Positions 8,179 to 17,799 of a DNA stretch of 64,000 bases are shown one piece after another. A model generated the notes under the pieces. The model was not told the DNA's origin. It saw only the letters and a program-made list of their open reading frames with translations, and did not search any database. A program made the translations under genes and the position numbers. Origin of the DNA: Mesorhizobium sp. M00.F.Ca.ET.216.01.1.1 (GTDB lineage: Bacteria; Pseudomonadota; Alphaproteobacteria; Rhizobiales; Rhizobiaceae); contig NZ_SADR02000003.1 of NCBI RefSeq assembly GCF_004010325.2, forward strand, positions 1-64,000, given 5' to 3'. The first letter of the stretch is position 1. Each line of letters begins with the position of its first letter.

Positions 8179-9375
8179 TCAGCGCTTCAGCACGTCGACG
8201 CCGGGCAGCGGCTTGCCTTCCATCCACTCGAGGAAGGCGCCGCCGGCGGTCGAGACATAGGTAAAATCGTCGGCGCCACCGGCATGATTGAGGGCCGCCA
8301 CCGTGTCGCCGCCGCCGGCGACCGAGACCAGCTTGCCGGCCTTGGTGCGCGCCGCAGCGTGCTTTGCCGCGGCCACTGTCGCATGGTCGAACGGCTCAAT
8401 CTCGAAGGCGCCGAGCGGGCCGTTCCAGACCAGCGTCGCGGCGCGATCGATCCAGTCGGCAATGGTCTTGACGGTCTTGGCGCCGACATCGAGGATCATG
8501 CCGTCGGCCGGCACCTCGGCAATGTCGACGGTCTCGCTGGCAGCACCCGCCTTGAATTCCCTGGCGACGACGCCGTCGACCGGCAGGATGACGGCGCAGC
8601 CGGCCTCGGCCGCCTCGATCATGATCTGCCTGGCGGTCGTCGCGAGCTCATGTTCGCACAGCGATTTTCCGACATTGGTGCCGCGCGCGGCGAGGAAGGT
8701 GTTGGCCATGCCGCCACCGATGACCAGCGCGTCGACCCTCTTCACCAGGTTCATCAGCAGGTCGATCTTGGTCGAAACCTTGGCGCCGCCGACAATGGCG
8801 ACCACGGGGCGGACAGGGTTGCCGAGGCCCTTTTCCAGCGCATCGAGCTCGGCCTGCATGGTGCGGCCGGCGAAGGCCGGGAGCAGATGCGCCAGCCCTT
8901 CCGTCGACGAATGGGCGCGGTGCGCGGCGGAAAAGGCATCGTTGACGAAGATGTCGCCATTGGCGGCGAGCTTCTCGGTGAAGGCCGGGTCGTTCTTCTC
9001 CTCGGCTTTGTAGAAGCGGGTGTTCTCGAGCAGCAGCACGTCACCCTTGTTCATGGCGGCGACGGCACTTGCGGCCTTGTCGCCGATGCAGTCGGCAGCA
9101 AAACCGACAGAGCGACCAAGCACGTCAGCGGTCGCCCAGGCTATAGGCTCAAGCGAGAATTCAGGCGACGGTCCGTCCTTGGGGCGGCCGAAATGGGCGA
9201 GCAGGATGACCTTGGCGCCCTTGCCGGACAGCTCGGCGATGGTCGGTGCGATGCGCTCGATGCGGGTGGCGTCGGTGACCTTGCCGTCGGCGATGGGAAC
9301 GTTGAGGTCGACGCGCACCAGCACGCGCTTGCCGCTGATGTCGCCGATGTCGTCCAGTGTCTTGAAGCCGGCCAT
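8179..9375 (-). CDS. pgk: Phosphoglycerate kinase
   Basis: The 398-residue protein (start 9375) has [20 protein letters not shown] near the N-terminus, [68 protein letters not shown] and the C-terminal nucleotide loop [15 protein letters not shown]. Length and motifs are those of bacterial PGK, so it should be active. It makes ATP from 1,3-bisphosphoglycerate, directly after GAPDH in the pathway. The antiporter gene separates it from gap. Confidence 0.95.
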   Translation of the reverse strand: MAGFKTLDDIGDISGKRVLVRVDLNVPIADGKVTDATRIERIAPTIAELSGKGAKVILLAHFGRPKDGPSPEFSLEPIAWATADVLGRSVGFAADCIGDKAASAVAAMNKGDVLLLENTRFYKAEEKNDPAFTEKLAANGDIFVNDAFSAAHRAHSSTEGLAHLLPAFAGRTMQAELDALEKGLGNPVRPVVAIVGGAKVSTKIDLLMNLVKRVDALVIGGGMANTFLAARGTNVGKSLCEHELATTARQIMIEAAEAGCAVILPVDGVVAREFKAGAASETVDIAEVPADGMILDVGAKTVKTIADWIDRAATLVWNGPLGAFEIEPFDHATVAAAKHAAARTKAGKLVSVAGGGDTVAALNHAGGADDFTYVSTAGGAFLEWMEGKPLPGVDVLKR

Positions 9376-9487
9376 GCTGATCCCTTTCGCAAAAAAACGC
9401 CGGGACCTTAACCCGCACCAACGACGATGCAAGACCTGCAATGGTGCTACGTGGAAAATATGACCCCACGGCCCGTATCAGGAGCCG

Positions 9488-11392
9488 TCAGCCCTCGCCG
9501 GTCGACTTTTCCACCATCGGCTCCGCGACCGGTTCCACTTCCGCCTGTGTCTCAGCCTTCTGCGCCTCGGCCTTCTGTGCCTTGGCCGGCTTGCGCCAGT
9601 TGCGAAGGAAGGCGGCGACGCGGTCGCCGATCTCGCCGGCGCTGAGGAACACCGGCACCCGTGCCACCGGAGCGGTCGGCTCGAAGGAAAGGCCGAGAGC
9701 GGTGATCCTGCCCTTGTCGTCGACATCGCGCACGATCAGCTCGATCGGACCAATCAGCACACGGTCGGCATATTCGGCATCGCCGCCAAGCCGCGCCGTC
9801 ACCAGATCGCCGACGGTAAGCTTGCGCTCCGGCTCGGTAATCCCCGGCGCATAGGCGGCTTCCAGTTCCTCGGCGGAGCGAGCCGGATCGACGGCGAAGG
9901 CGCCGAAGAAATCGGCGTCCTCGGGATCGACCACGGCGCGGCTGGCGAACAGCTTGTCGAGCAGGCGCGGATAGCGGTCCGGCACGAAGATGTAGACATG
10001 GTCGCCGGCGGTGAGCCGGCCCATGTCCTGGAAGCGCATCGAGCGTCCGTCGCGCAACACCAGCGAGGGTCGCGCCCAGCGCGGGATGCGCTCGCCGCGC
10101 GCCACCGGGCTCCCCGGCGCGACGCGGTAGGCGAGAAGCTCGTGATGGGCGGAGCCCGGCAGTTCAAGCTCGACCTTGTCCAGCGGCCCAAGGCGGGCGG
10201 GAACGATCAGGCCGAGCCGGCGCGCCAGCGGTCCGACCGTCCATCCCTGAACCACCAGCGACACCAGCACGATGATGAAGGCGGTATTGAAGATGAGGCG
10301 GCCGTTCTCCAGTCCGCCAAGCAGCGGCGTGATGGCGAGCAGGATCGATACCGCGCCGCGCAGCCCCACCCAGGAGACGAAGGCGACTTCCGGGCGCGGC
10401 AGGCGAAACGGGACGAGGCAGAGCCAGACGGCGACCGGCCTCGCCACGAATATCAGGAACAGGCCGAGAAGCACTGCCGGCACCATGATCGCCGGAAATT
10501 GCGAGGGCGTCGCGAACAGGCCGAGAACCAGGAACATGATGATCTGCGCCAGCCACGACATGCCGTCCTGGAAGCGCTTGAGGATGGTGACGGCGCGGAT
10601 ATCGGAATTGCCGGCGACCAGACCGGCGAGATAGACCGCCAGAAAGCCGGAGCCGCCAATGGCGCCGGCTGCGGCGAACACCATCAGCGACAAGGTCAGC
10701 ACGAAGATCGGCAGCAGCCCATGGTCTAGATTGAGGCGGTCGACGAGGCGCACAATGGCGAGGCCGCCGACAATGCCGACGGCGGCGCCGAGCCCCATGT
10801 TGATGAGGAAGCCGAGAGCAAGGTCGGTGACCAGCATCCTGGCCTCGGGGTTGGCGTCGACGGCGATGATCTCGACCAGGGTGATGGTCAGGAAGATGGC
10901 GATCGGGTCATTGGTGCCGGATTCCACCTCGAGCGTCGAGCGCACGCGCTCGCGCAGGTTGATCTCGCCGGCGCGCAAAAGGAAGAAGACCGCCGCCGCG
11001 TCGGTCGAGGCGACGGCGGCGCCGAGCAGGAAGGATTCCAGCCAGGTGAGATCGAGCAGATAGTAGGCGGCCGCGCCGAACAGCCCGGTGGTCAAAAGGA
11101 CGCCGACGGTTGCCAACGACAGCGCCGGTCCGGCCGCCTGTCGCAAGGCGTTGAGCGGCGTGCCGAAACCGGAATCGAACAGGATGACTGCCAGCGCCAG
11201 TGAGCCGGCAAAATAAGCCACCCGCGCATTGTCGAACTGGATGCCGAGGCCGTCGGTTCCCGTGGCGAGGCCGATGCACAAAAACAGCAGCAACAGAGGG
11301 GCGCCGAAGCGGAAGGCGATCAGGCTCGAAAACGCGGCGGCAACGACGAGCGCGGTGCCGACCAGCGTAACGAGATAGATCGCATTCTCCAT
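9488..11392 (-). CDS. CPA1-type potassium/sodium:proton antiporter (CvrA/NhaP2-like)
   Basis: The 634-residue protein begins MENAIYLVTLVGTALVVAAA (start 11392; an in-frame ATG at 11455 would add residues of no membrane character). About 12 membrane segments fill residues 1-395, with the transport motif ASTDAAAVFFLLRAG and LEVESGTNDPIAIFLTI, whose Asp pair is the ion site. The cytosolic C-terminus has a TrkA-C-like part (about 410-490) and a CorC/HlyC-like part (about 500-600), then an Ala/Glu/Lys-rich tail. It sits between gap and pgk in the glycolytic cluster, an unusual neighbour. Confidence 0.88.
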   Translation of the reverse strand: MENAIYLVTLVGTALVVAAAFSSLIAFRFGAPLLLLFLCIGLATGTDGLGIQFDNARVAYFAGSLALAVILFDSGFGTPLNALRQAAGPALSLATVGVLLTTGLFGAAAYYLLDLTWLESFLLGAAVASTDAAAVFFLLRAGEINLRERVRSTLEVESGTNDPIAIFLTITLVEIIAVDANPEARMLVTDLALGFLINMGLGAAVGIVGGLAIVRLVDRLNLDHGLLPIFVLTLSLMVFAAAGAIGGSGFLAVYLAGLVAGNSDIRAVTILKRFQDGMSWLAQIIMFLVLGLFATPSQFPAIMVPAVLLGLFLIFVARPVAVWLCLVPFRLPRPEVAFVSWVGLRGAVSILLAITPLLGGLENGRLIFNTAFIIVLVSLVVQGWTVGPLARRLGLIVPARLGPLDKVELELPGSAHHELLAYRVAPGSPVARGERIPRWARPSLVLRDGRSMRFQDMGRLTAGDHVYIFVPDRYPRLLDKLFASRAVVDPEDADFFGAFAVDPARSAEELEAAYAPGITEPERKLTVGDLVTARLGGDAEYADRVLIGPIELIVRDVDDKGRITALGLSFEPTAPVARVPVFLSAGEIGDRVAAFLRNWRKPAKAQKAEAQKAETQAEVEPVAEPMVEKSTGEG

Positions 11393-11593
11393 CCGCCAAT
11401 TGCCCCCTCGAATTCGTGTGCCTTCTGGGTTTACGAGAGACTGAGGCGAAGACATGACCGGTGCAAGGCGACAGAATGTTTTTTGTCCTATGCGGCTGAT
11501 TTTCGAGTGGTTTGGCGATCAAGGCACGGTACTGCCGGCCGAAGGCAGCAGAGTACAACTTGGGCATCCAAGTGGACGCACGCCGCTCAACGA

Positions 11594-11619
11594 AAACGCC
11601 CGGACGGAGCCGGGCGTTT
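11594..11619 (-). terminator. Terminator downstream of gap
   Basis: AAACGCCCGG (11594-11603) pairs with CCGGGCGTTT (11610-11619) around a 6-base loop. Read on the minus strand it ends in TTTT. It lies 28 bases past the gap stop, so gap is probably terminated before the antiporter gene. Confidence 0.85.
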
Positions 11620-11646
11620 GAAGTCGCGAGACGATGGTCTTGCGGA

Positions 11647-12657
11647 TCAGGCGATGGTTTTGCCGAAGGCGACGGCGGTGTCGGCCATGCGGTTGGAGAA
11701 GCCCCATTCATTGTCGTACCAGGACAGCACCGAAACGAAGTTGCCGTCCATCACCTTGGTCTGGTCGAGGGCCACGATCGAGGAATGTGGATCGTGGTTG
11801 AAGTCGATCGACACGTTCGGGTGATGGGTGACGGAGAGGATACCCTTCAGCTTGCCCCCAGAGGCGGCAAGCACCGCATCGTTGATCTCCTGCACGGTGG
11901 TCGAGCGCTTGGGGATGAATTTGAAATCGACGAGCGAGACGTTTGGGGTCGGCACACGAATGGAGATGCCGTCAAGCTTGCCCTTGAGCTCCGGCAGCAC
12001 CAGGCCGATCGCCTTGGCGGCACCGGTCGAGGTCGGGATCTGCGACAGGGCCGCGGCGCGAGCTCGATAGAGATCCTTGTGCATGGTGTCCAGTGTTGGC
12101 TGGTCGCCGGTGTAGGAGTGGATCGTCGTCATCATGCCCTTTTCGATGCCGACGGCCTCGTGCAGTACGGCTGCCAGCGGCGCCAGGCAGTTGGTGGTGC
12201 AAGAAGCGTTGGAAATGATGACGTGGTCCTTGGTCAGCTTGTCGTGGTTGATGCCGTAGACGACGGTGAGGTCGGCGCCTTCGGCCGGCGCCGAGATCAG
12301 GACGCGCTTGGCGCCGGCGGCCAGGTGGGCGGCGGCCTTGTCGCGGGCGGTGAAGATGCCGGTGCATTCGAGCGCGATGTCGATGCCGAGTTCCTTCCAC
12401 GGCAGCTGCGTCGGATCCTTGATTGCGGTGACCTTGAATTTGTCCTTGCCGACGGTGATCTGGTCGCCGTCAACCGTCACCTCCTGCGGGAAGCGGCCAT
12501 GCACGCTGTCGAAGCGCAGCAGATGCGCGTTGGTCTCGACCGGGCCGAGGTCGTTGACCGCGACGACATCGATATCCTTGCGGCCGGATTCGTGGATGGC
12601 GCGCAGGATGTTGCGGCCGATGCGGCCGAATCCGTTGATGGCAACTCTGACGGTCAT
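11647..12657 (-). CDS. gap: Type I glyceraldehyde-3-phosphate dehydrogenase
   Basis: The 336-residue protein has the NAD-binding GFGRIGR motif at 9-15, the active-site segment [12 protein letters not shown] with Cys153, [20 protein letters not shown] and the C-terminal [13 protein letters not shown]. It oxidises glyceraldehyde 3-phosphate to 1,3-bisphosphoglycerate. The start at 12657 follows the GGGAGAGA sequence. It lies 160 bases after tkt on the same strand and has its own terminator. Confidence 0.95.
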   Translation of the reverse strand: MTVRVAINGFGRIGRNILRAIHESGRKDIDVVAVNDLGPVETNAHLLRFDSVHGRFPQEVTVDGDQITVGKDKFKVTAIKDPTQLPWKELGIDIALECTGIFTARDKAAAHLAAGAKRVLISAPAEGADLTVVYGINHDKLTKDHVIISNASCTTNCLAPLAAVLHEAVGIEKGMMTTIHSYTGDQPTLDTMHKDLYRARAAALSQIPTSTGAAKAIGLVLPELKGKLDGISIRVPTPNVSLVDFKFIPKRSTTVQEINDAVLAASGGKLKGILSVTHHPNVSIDFNHDPHSSIVALDQTKVMDGNFVSVLSWYDNEWGFSNRMADTAVAFGKTIA

Positions 12658-12817
12658 TTGTCTCTCCCTGGGAGCTTGGAAGGCCGAATATCAAGTCCGC
12701 AGCTTCATAGCGGCGGGCTGGCAAAGAATCCAGCCGTCGAAGGCTTGGATTTAAGTCGACTGGTCTGAGGCGGCCCGCAAAACCGCCATGCGCGGCTTCG
12801 CAGGTCCGTGGCGACCC

Positions 12818-14809
12818 CTACTCGCTGTGCAGGCGGGCTTCCGCCGCCTTCACCGTGGCTTCGGCGGTAATGCCGAAATGCGGATAAAGCTGTTCGATCG
12901 TGCCGGAGGCGCCGAAGCCGGTCATGCCGATGAAGATGCCATCGGTGCCGATGAAGTGATCCCAGCCCTGGCGGATGCCGGCTTCGATGGCAATCTTGAC
13001 CGGTGCCACCCCGATCGTGTTCTTGCGGTATTCGGCGCTCTGTTTGTCGAACAGCTCGAAGCAGGGGACCGAGACGACACGGGTCGGATGGCCATGCCTC
13101 TCCAGTGCTTCGCGCGCCGCCAGTGCGATTTCAACCTCGGAGCCCGAAGCGAAGATCGTCACCGCCGCCTCGCCGCTGGCGGCGGCCAGCTCGTAGGCAC
13201 CATGGCGGCTGAGGTTCTCGGCAACGAACTCAGTGCGCACCGCCGGCAGGTTCTGGCGGGTCAAAGCCAGCGTCGAAGGCGTCTTTTCCGATTCTATGGC
13301 CAGTTGCCAGCATTCCGCCGTTTCGACAGCGTCGGCCGGGCGGAACACATAGTGGTTCGGAATGGCGCGCAGCGCGGCCAGATGCTCGACCGGCTGGTGG
13401 GTCGGGCCGTCCTCGCCGAGACCGATGGAATCATGGGTCATGACGAAGATCGAGCGGATGCCCATCAGCGAGGCAAGCCGCATCGACGGCCGGGCATAGT
13501 CGGAAAAGCACAGGAACGTGCCGCCATAGGCGATGATGCCGCCATGCAGCGTCAGCCCGTTGAGCGCGGCAGCCATGCCGTGCTCGCGGATGCCGTAGTG
13601 GACATAGCGCTGGGCGTAGTCGTCAGCGGTGATGTTCTTGGTCTGGCTGGTCTTGGTGTTGTTGGAGCCGGTCAGGTCGGCCGAGCCACCGATGGTTTCC
13701 GGCACCGCGCCATTGATGATCTCCAGCGCCATCTCAGACGATTTGCGGGTGGCGACCTTCGGCTTGTCGGTGCTGAGCTTCTTCTTGTAGTCGGCGATGA
13801 CGGCATCGAAATTGGCCGGCAGCGTGCCGGCGATGCGGCGTTCGAACTCGCCGCGCAGCCTGGCGTCCGCTTTGGCGAGGCGGCCTTCCCAGTCGGTGCG
13901 GGCCTTGACGCCGGTGCTGCCGGCGGCGCGCCATGCGTCGAGGATGTCGGACGGCACCTCGAACGGGGGAAAATCCCAACCGAAGAACTTTCTCGCGCCG
14001 GCGATCTCGTCGGCGCCGAGCGGCGAGCCGTGCGCCTTGTTGGTGCCGGCCTTGGTCGGCGCGCCGAAGCCGATGGTCGTCTTGCAGGCGATCATCGTCG
14101 GCTTGTCGGAGTGGCGGGCCGCCTCGATGGCATAGGCGATCGCTTCAGGATCCTGGCCGTCGATGTGGCTGGCGTTCCAGCCGCACGCCTGGAAGCGCGC
14201 GACCTGGTCGGTGTTGTCGGCAAGCGACACCGGGCCGTCGATCGAGATGTTGTTGTTGTCCCAGAAGACGATGAGCTTATTCAGCTTGAGGTGGCCGGCA
14301 AGTGCGATGGCTTCGTGGGAAACCCCTTCCATCAGGCAGCCGTCGCCAGCCAGCACATAGGTGTAGTGGTCGACGAGATCGTTGCCGAAGGCAGCGTTCA
14401 TGATGCGCTCGCCGAGCGCGAAGCCGACCGAATTGGCAAGACCCTGGCCGAGCGGGCCGGTCGTCGTCTCGATGCCGGCGGCATGGCCGTATTCCGGATG
14501 CCCCGCCGTCCCCGATCCGACCTGGCGGAAATGCTTGATCTGTTCGAGCGTCATATCTTCGTAGCCGGTCAGATAGAGCAACGAATAGAGCAGCATCGAG
14601 CCGTGGCCGGCCGACAGGATGAAACGGTCGCGGTCGGGCCAGTGCGGGTTCTTCGGATCGTATTTCAGGAAGCGTGTGAACAATACCGTGGCGATGTCGG
14701 CGCAGCCCATGGGCAGGCCGGGGTGGCCGGAATTTGCCTTCTCGACGGCGTCCATGGCGAGAAAACGGATCGCATTGGCCATCCGGTCATGTTGTTCACG
14801 CGAGGTCAT
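12818..14809 (-). CDS. tkt: Transketolase
   Basis: The 663-residue protein (start 14809 with GGAGGAAG) has [20 protein letters not shown] near residue 20, the thiamine-diphosphate motif [13 protein letters not shown] with [15 protein letters not shown] continuation, [18 protein letters not shown] and the C-terminal [18 protein letters not shown]. It transfers two-carbon ketol units in the non-oxidative pentose phosphate pathway. It is the first gene of the minus-strand carbon cluster and is divergent from the DUF4164-zapA pair. Confidence 0.95.
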   Translation of the reverse strand: MTSREQHDRMANAIRFLAMDAVEKANSGHPGLPMGCADIATVLFTRFLKYDPKNPHWPDRDRFILSAGHGSMLLYSLLYLTGYEDMTLEQIKHFRQVGSGTAGHPEYGHAAGIETTTGPLGQGLANSVGFALGERIMNAAFGNDLVDHYTYVLAGDGCLMEGVSHEAIALAGHLKLNKLIVFWDNNNISIDGPVSLADNTDQVARFQACGWNASHIDGQDPEAIAYAIEAARHSDKPTMIACKTTIGFGAPTKAGTNKAHGSPLGADEIAGARKFFGWDFPPFEVPSDILDAWRAAGSTGVKARTDWEGRLAKADARLRGEFERRIAGTLPANFDAVIADYKKKLSTDKPKVATRKSSEMALEIINGAVPETIGGSADLTGSNNTKTSQTKNITADDYAQRYVHYGIREHGMAAALNGLTLHGGIIAYGGTFLCFSDYARPSMRLASLMGIRSIFVMTHDSIGLGEDGPTHQPVEHLAALRAIPNHYVFRPADAVETAECWQLAIESEKTPSTLALTRQNLPAVRTEFVAENLSRHGAYELAAASGEAAVTIFASGSEVEIALAAREALERHGHPTRVVSVPCFELFDKQSAEYRKNTIGVAPVKIAIEAGIRQGWDHFIGTDGIFIGMTGFGASGTIEQLYPHFGITAEATVKAAEARLHSE

Positions 14810-15081
14810 GCTTCCTCCATGGTGGGAGTTTGGGGCCTTGGGAGAGCCCTTGAACAAGGGTGCGCGACACATAGCAGGCGAGGGGTTTTAGTCAACAAAC
14901 CGGTGCTCTTTTGCCGGCCTTGTGATGGCCGTGGCGGCCCGTGACAGGCCGTACATTAGCGTTAGCGGGGGACAGCCGCGAGAGCTTTATTGACGTGCGC
15001 TTCACACGGCGCGTAATGTTTCGGAGATAACGCGTTCTGAACGCGAACGATTCGGTGATGGGCAGGGCACAGGACGAGGCC

Positions 15082-15354
15082 ATGACCGGGGAAACGACGC
15101 TCAAGGAAGTCATCGCAAGGCTGGGTAAAGCCATCGAGGGGCTGGAAAACGCCGTTGCGGCCAAGCTCGAGCACGAGCGGGACTATTCGGAAGCCGAAGC
15201 CGAGGTGCAGCGCATGAACGCCGACCGCTCGCGGCTGGCGCAGGAACTCGACAATTCCGAAGCACGCGCCGAACGGCTGGAAGATGCCAACAAGGAAGTG
15301 TCGCGCCGGCTGGTGACCGCCATGGAAACCATCCGCGCGGTGCTGGACAGGTAG
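15082..15354 (+). CDS. DUF4164 coiled-coil protein
   Basis: The 90-residue protein begins MTGETTLKEVIARLGKAIEG and is almost wholly alpha-helical with coiled-coil heptads (ALEHERDYSEAEAE-like, LAQELDNSEARAERLEDANK). In Rhizobiales such DUF4164 genes usually precede zapA, as here, four bases apart. A division-related role is suggested only by this neighbour. In-frame starts at 15055 (GTG) and 15058 exist; AGGA at 15071 favours 15082. Confidence 0.8.
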   Translation: MTGETTLKEVIARLGKAIEGLENAVAAKLEHERDYSEAEAEVQRMNADRSRLAQELDNSEARAERLEDANKEVSRRLVTAMETIRAVLDR

Positions 15355-15358
15355 GCCA

Positions 15359-15724
15359 ATGGCACAGGTTACAGTTTCCATCGACGGCAAGCAGTATCGC
15401 ATGGCCTGCGACGAGGGCCAGGAAGAGCACCTGATCGACCTGGCCGAACGCTTCGACCGCTATGTCTCGCATCTGAAGGACTCATTCGGCGAGATCGGCG
15501 ACCAGCGGCTGACGGTCATGGCAGGCATCATGGTCATGGACGAGCTTTCGGAACTGCAAAAGCGCCTCAAGGGCATGGAAAGCGAAGTGCTGACGCTGCG
15601 CAAGACCCGAGACGACGCGCTGACCAAGGCGGACAAGAACGATTCCGTGCTGACCAACGCGCTGGGCGCGCTCGCCCAGCGCATGGAAGACCTAGCGGCG
15701 ACTCTGGCGGTGAAGAATGCCTGA
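15359..15724 (+). CDS. zapA: Cell division protein ZapA
   Basis: The 121-residue protein begins MAQVTVSIDGKQYRMACDEG, the beta-hairpin start of ZapA, followed by EEHLIDLAERFDRYVSHLKD and a long C-terminal coiled coil from about 70 on (DELSELQKRLKGMESEVLTL). ZapA binds and bundles FtsZ at midcell. It is the second gene of the DUF4164-zapA pair. The 188 bases after it show no feature I can support. Confidence 0.9.
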   Translation: MAQVTVSIDGKQYRMACDEGQEEHLIDLAERFDRYVSHLKDSFGEIGDQRLTVMAGIMVMDELSELQKRLKGMESEVLTLRKTRDDALTKADKNDSVLTNALGALAQRMEDLAATLAVKNA

Positions 15725-15912
15725 GCCTTCGCGCTGGCATTGGTGACAGAAACTCCTGCTGCATTTGCCGAGAAAAGACGAAAATTTTTCGCCGCCGACC
15801 TCGCTGCCGGCGGACACAGGCGTATGAAGGTTGGCGCCGGAGTGGTAGAAAGGCGGAAGCCGAGCCGGCGGGTTGGTCAATGCCGGCGGCAATCACAGGG
15901 TAGGGACAAGCC

Positions 15913-16572
15913 ATGAGCCTTCGTATCAACGACATCGCACCGGATTTCACTGCCGAAACCACGCAAGGGCCGATCAGCTTCCACCAATGGATCGGCGATG
16001 GTTGGGCGGTGCTTTTCAGCCATCCGAAGAATTTCACGCCGGTCTGCACGACCGAGCTCGGCACCATGGCCGGGCTGGAGGGCGAGTTCAGGAAACGCAA
16101 CGTCAAGATCATCGGCATTTCCGTCGATCCGGTCGAAAGCCACGGAAAATGGCAGGACGACATCAAGACGGCGACCGGTTTTTCGGTGAACTATCCGCTG
16201 ATCGGCGACAAGGATCTCAAGGTCGCCAAGCTTTACGAGATGCTGCCTGCGGGTGCCGGCGAAACCTCGGAAGGCCGTACGCCTGCCGACAACGCGACGG
16301 TGCGCTCGGTCTACGTCATCGGCCCCGACAAGAAGATCAAGCTGGTTCTCACCTATCCGATGACGACCGGCCGCAACTTCGACGAGATCCTGCGTGCCAT
16401 CGATTCCATCCAGCTGACCGCCAAGCACCAGGTGGCGACGCCGGCGAACTGGAAGCAGGGCGAGGATGTTATCATCACCGCTGCCGTCTCCAACGAGGAC
16501 GCGATCAAGCGCTTCGGCGCCTATGAGACGATCCTGCCGTATCTGAGGAAGACGAAACAGCCCTCAGCCTGA
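15913..16572 (+). CDS. 1-Cys peroxiredoxin (Prx6/AhpC-TSA type)
   Basis: The 219-residue protein has the peroxidatic motif SHPKNFTPVCTTE with Cys45. It has the long Prx6-type C-terminal region (TTGRNFDEILRAIDSIQLTA; VATPANWKQGEDVII) and no resolving Cys near the end, so it is a 1-Cys enzyme. It reduces peroxides in the cytoplasm; the thiol reductant is unknown. It is a single gene, convergent with rpoH. Confidence 0.9.
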   Translation: MSLRINDIAPDFTAETTQGPISFHQWIGDGWAVLFSHPKNFTPVCTTELGTMAGLEGEFRKRNVKIIGISVDPVESHGKWQDDIKTATGFSVNYPLIGDKDLKVAKLYEMLPAGAGETSEGRTPADNATVRSVYVIGPDKKIKLVLTYPMTTGRNFDEILRAIDSIQLTAKHQVATPANWKQGEDVIITAAVSNEDAIKRFGAYETILPYLRKTKQPSA

Positions 16573-16641
16573 GCCGCTAAAGCGGGTTGATCCGATCCGA
16601 CCTCAATTCGCTCAAGCCTCGCAAAAAGGATCATAAAAAAG

Positions 16642-16671
16642 ACGGCGGCGTCAATTTCCCAACGCCGCCGT
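16642..16671. terminator. Terminator between peroxiredoxin gene and rpoH
   Basis: ACGGCGGCGT (16642-16651) pairs with ACGCCGCCGT (16662-16671). On the minus strand the stem is followed by a run of six Ts, so it is a strong terminator for rpoH and a weaker one for the plus strand. Confidence 0.88.
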
Positions 16672-16699
16672 TTGTATTCCTGCTGGAAGCTGGAAGCTG

Positions 16700-17611
16700 T
16701 TACGCCGCCGGCTGCGCCTCGATGGTGCGTAGAGCCTGCGTCTGGCGCTTGGCCGCGGCCTTGACCGCGTCCTGCACCTTCTCGAAGGCGCGCACCTCGA
16801 TCTGGCGCACGCGCTCGCGGCTGATGTCGAACTCAGCCGACAGTTCCTCCAGCGTCAGCGGCTCGTCGGCCAGGCGACGCGCCTCGAAGATGCGCCGCTC
16901 GCGCTCATTGAGCACGGCAAGAGCGCCGGACAGCATGCCGCGCCGGTTCTCCAGCTCGTCCTGCTCGATCAGCATCTCTTCCTGGCTTTCGTGGTCATCG
17001 ACCAGCCAGTCCTGCCATTCGCCGGACTCGCCTTCGCTCGCCCGGATGGGAGCATTGAGCGAGGCGTCGCCCGACAGGCGGCGGTTCATCGATACCACTT
17101 CCGCTTCGGAGACGTTGAGGCGGGTGGCGATCTCGCTGATCTGGTCGGGCTTCAAGTCGCCGTCGTCGAGCGCCTGGATCTTGCCCTTCACCTTGCGCAG
17201 GTTGAAGAACAGGCGCTTCTGGTTGGCGGTGGTGCCCATCTTGACCAGGCTCCACGAGCGCAGGATGTATTCCTGGATCGAGGCCTTGATCCACCACATT
17301 GCATATGTGGCGAGACGGAAGCCGCGCTCCGGTTCGAATTTCTTGACGGCCTGCATCAGGCCGACATTGCCTTCCGAGATCACCTCGCCGATCGGCAGGC
17401 CGTAGCCGCGATAGCCCATGGCGATCTTGGCGACGAGCCGAAGGTGGCTGGTGACCAGCTTGTGCGCAGCCGTGGTGTCCTCATGCTCGGCATAACGCTT
17501 GGCGAGCATGTACTCTTCCTGCGGCTGAAGCATCGGAAAGCGGCGGATTTCTTCCAGGTAGCGGGCGAGCCCGCCTTCGCCGGAAACGATACTGGGTAAT
17601 GATTGGGCCAT
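16700..17611 (-). CDS. rpoH: RNA polymerase heat-shock sigma factor RpoH
   Basis: The 303-residue protein begins MAQSLPSIVSGEGGLARYLE. It has sigma region 2 (LVTSHLRLVAKIAMGYRGYG; GNVGLMQAVKKFEPERGFRL; ATYAMWWIKASIQEYILRSW), the RpoH box QKRLFFNLRKVKGK and region 4 (LTLEELSAEFDISRERVRQI). RpoH directs core polymerase to heat-shock promoters. Rhizobia often have two rpoH genes; which one this is cannot be told. It lies downstream of the rluD-like gene on the same strand with a 188-base gap. Confidence 0.93.
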   Translation of the reverse strand: MAQSLPSIVSGEGGLARYLEEIRRFPMLQPQEEYMLAKRYAEHEDTTAAHKLVTSHLRLVAKIAMGYRGYGLPIGEVISEGNVGLMQAVKKFEPERGFRLATYAMWWIKASIQEYILRSWSLVKMGTTANQKRLFFNLRKVKGKIQALDDGDLKPDQISEIATRLNVSEAEVVSMNRRLSGDASLNAPIRASEGESGEWQDWLVDDHESQEEMLIEQDELENRRGMLSGALAVLNERERRIFEARRLADEPLTLEELSAEFDISRERVRQIEVRAFEKVQDAVKAAAKRQTQALRTIEAQPAA

Positions 17612-17799
17612 GATAGCGCCCCCTCTCTATTGGAGTGATGCCCCCGAAACGCGGCGGGCATGTGACGCGAATGCCAAAAAGGCTCATTCGCGAAAACCGA
17701 CATATATAGGAACAAAACCAGAAAGACAGGCATTTGTTCAGCACGAAACAGTGTGTCACGCCAAAGTGAACAACGCCGGTCAGGATTTAGATGATTGGT

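Noticed and set aside
7486..9411. 641-codon open frame on the plus strand across fba and pgk
   Set aside because: It is the antisense shadow of two well-supported enzymes in high-GC DNA; its translation is His/Arg/Gly-rich with no family likeness.
12788..14944. 718-codon open frame on the plus strand across tkt
   Set aside because: Antisense shadow of transketolase; low-complexity Gly/Arg/Asp composition.
15692..15892. Minus-strand frame with an FCHQC motif after zapA
   Set aside because: No family recognised, no ribosome site; it overlaps the end of zapA and the peroxiredoxin promoter region.
15725..15912. 6S RNA gene, which often lies next to zapA
   Set aside because: I could not fold a 6S-type long stem with a central bubble here, and the usual neighbour (5-formyltetrahydrofolate cyclo-ligase) is absent.
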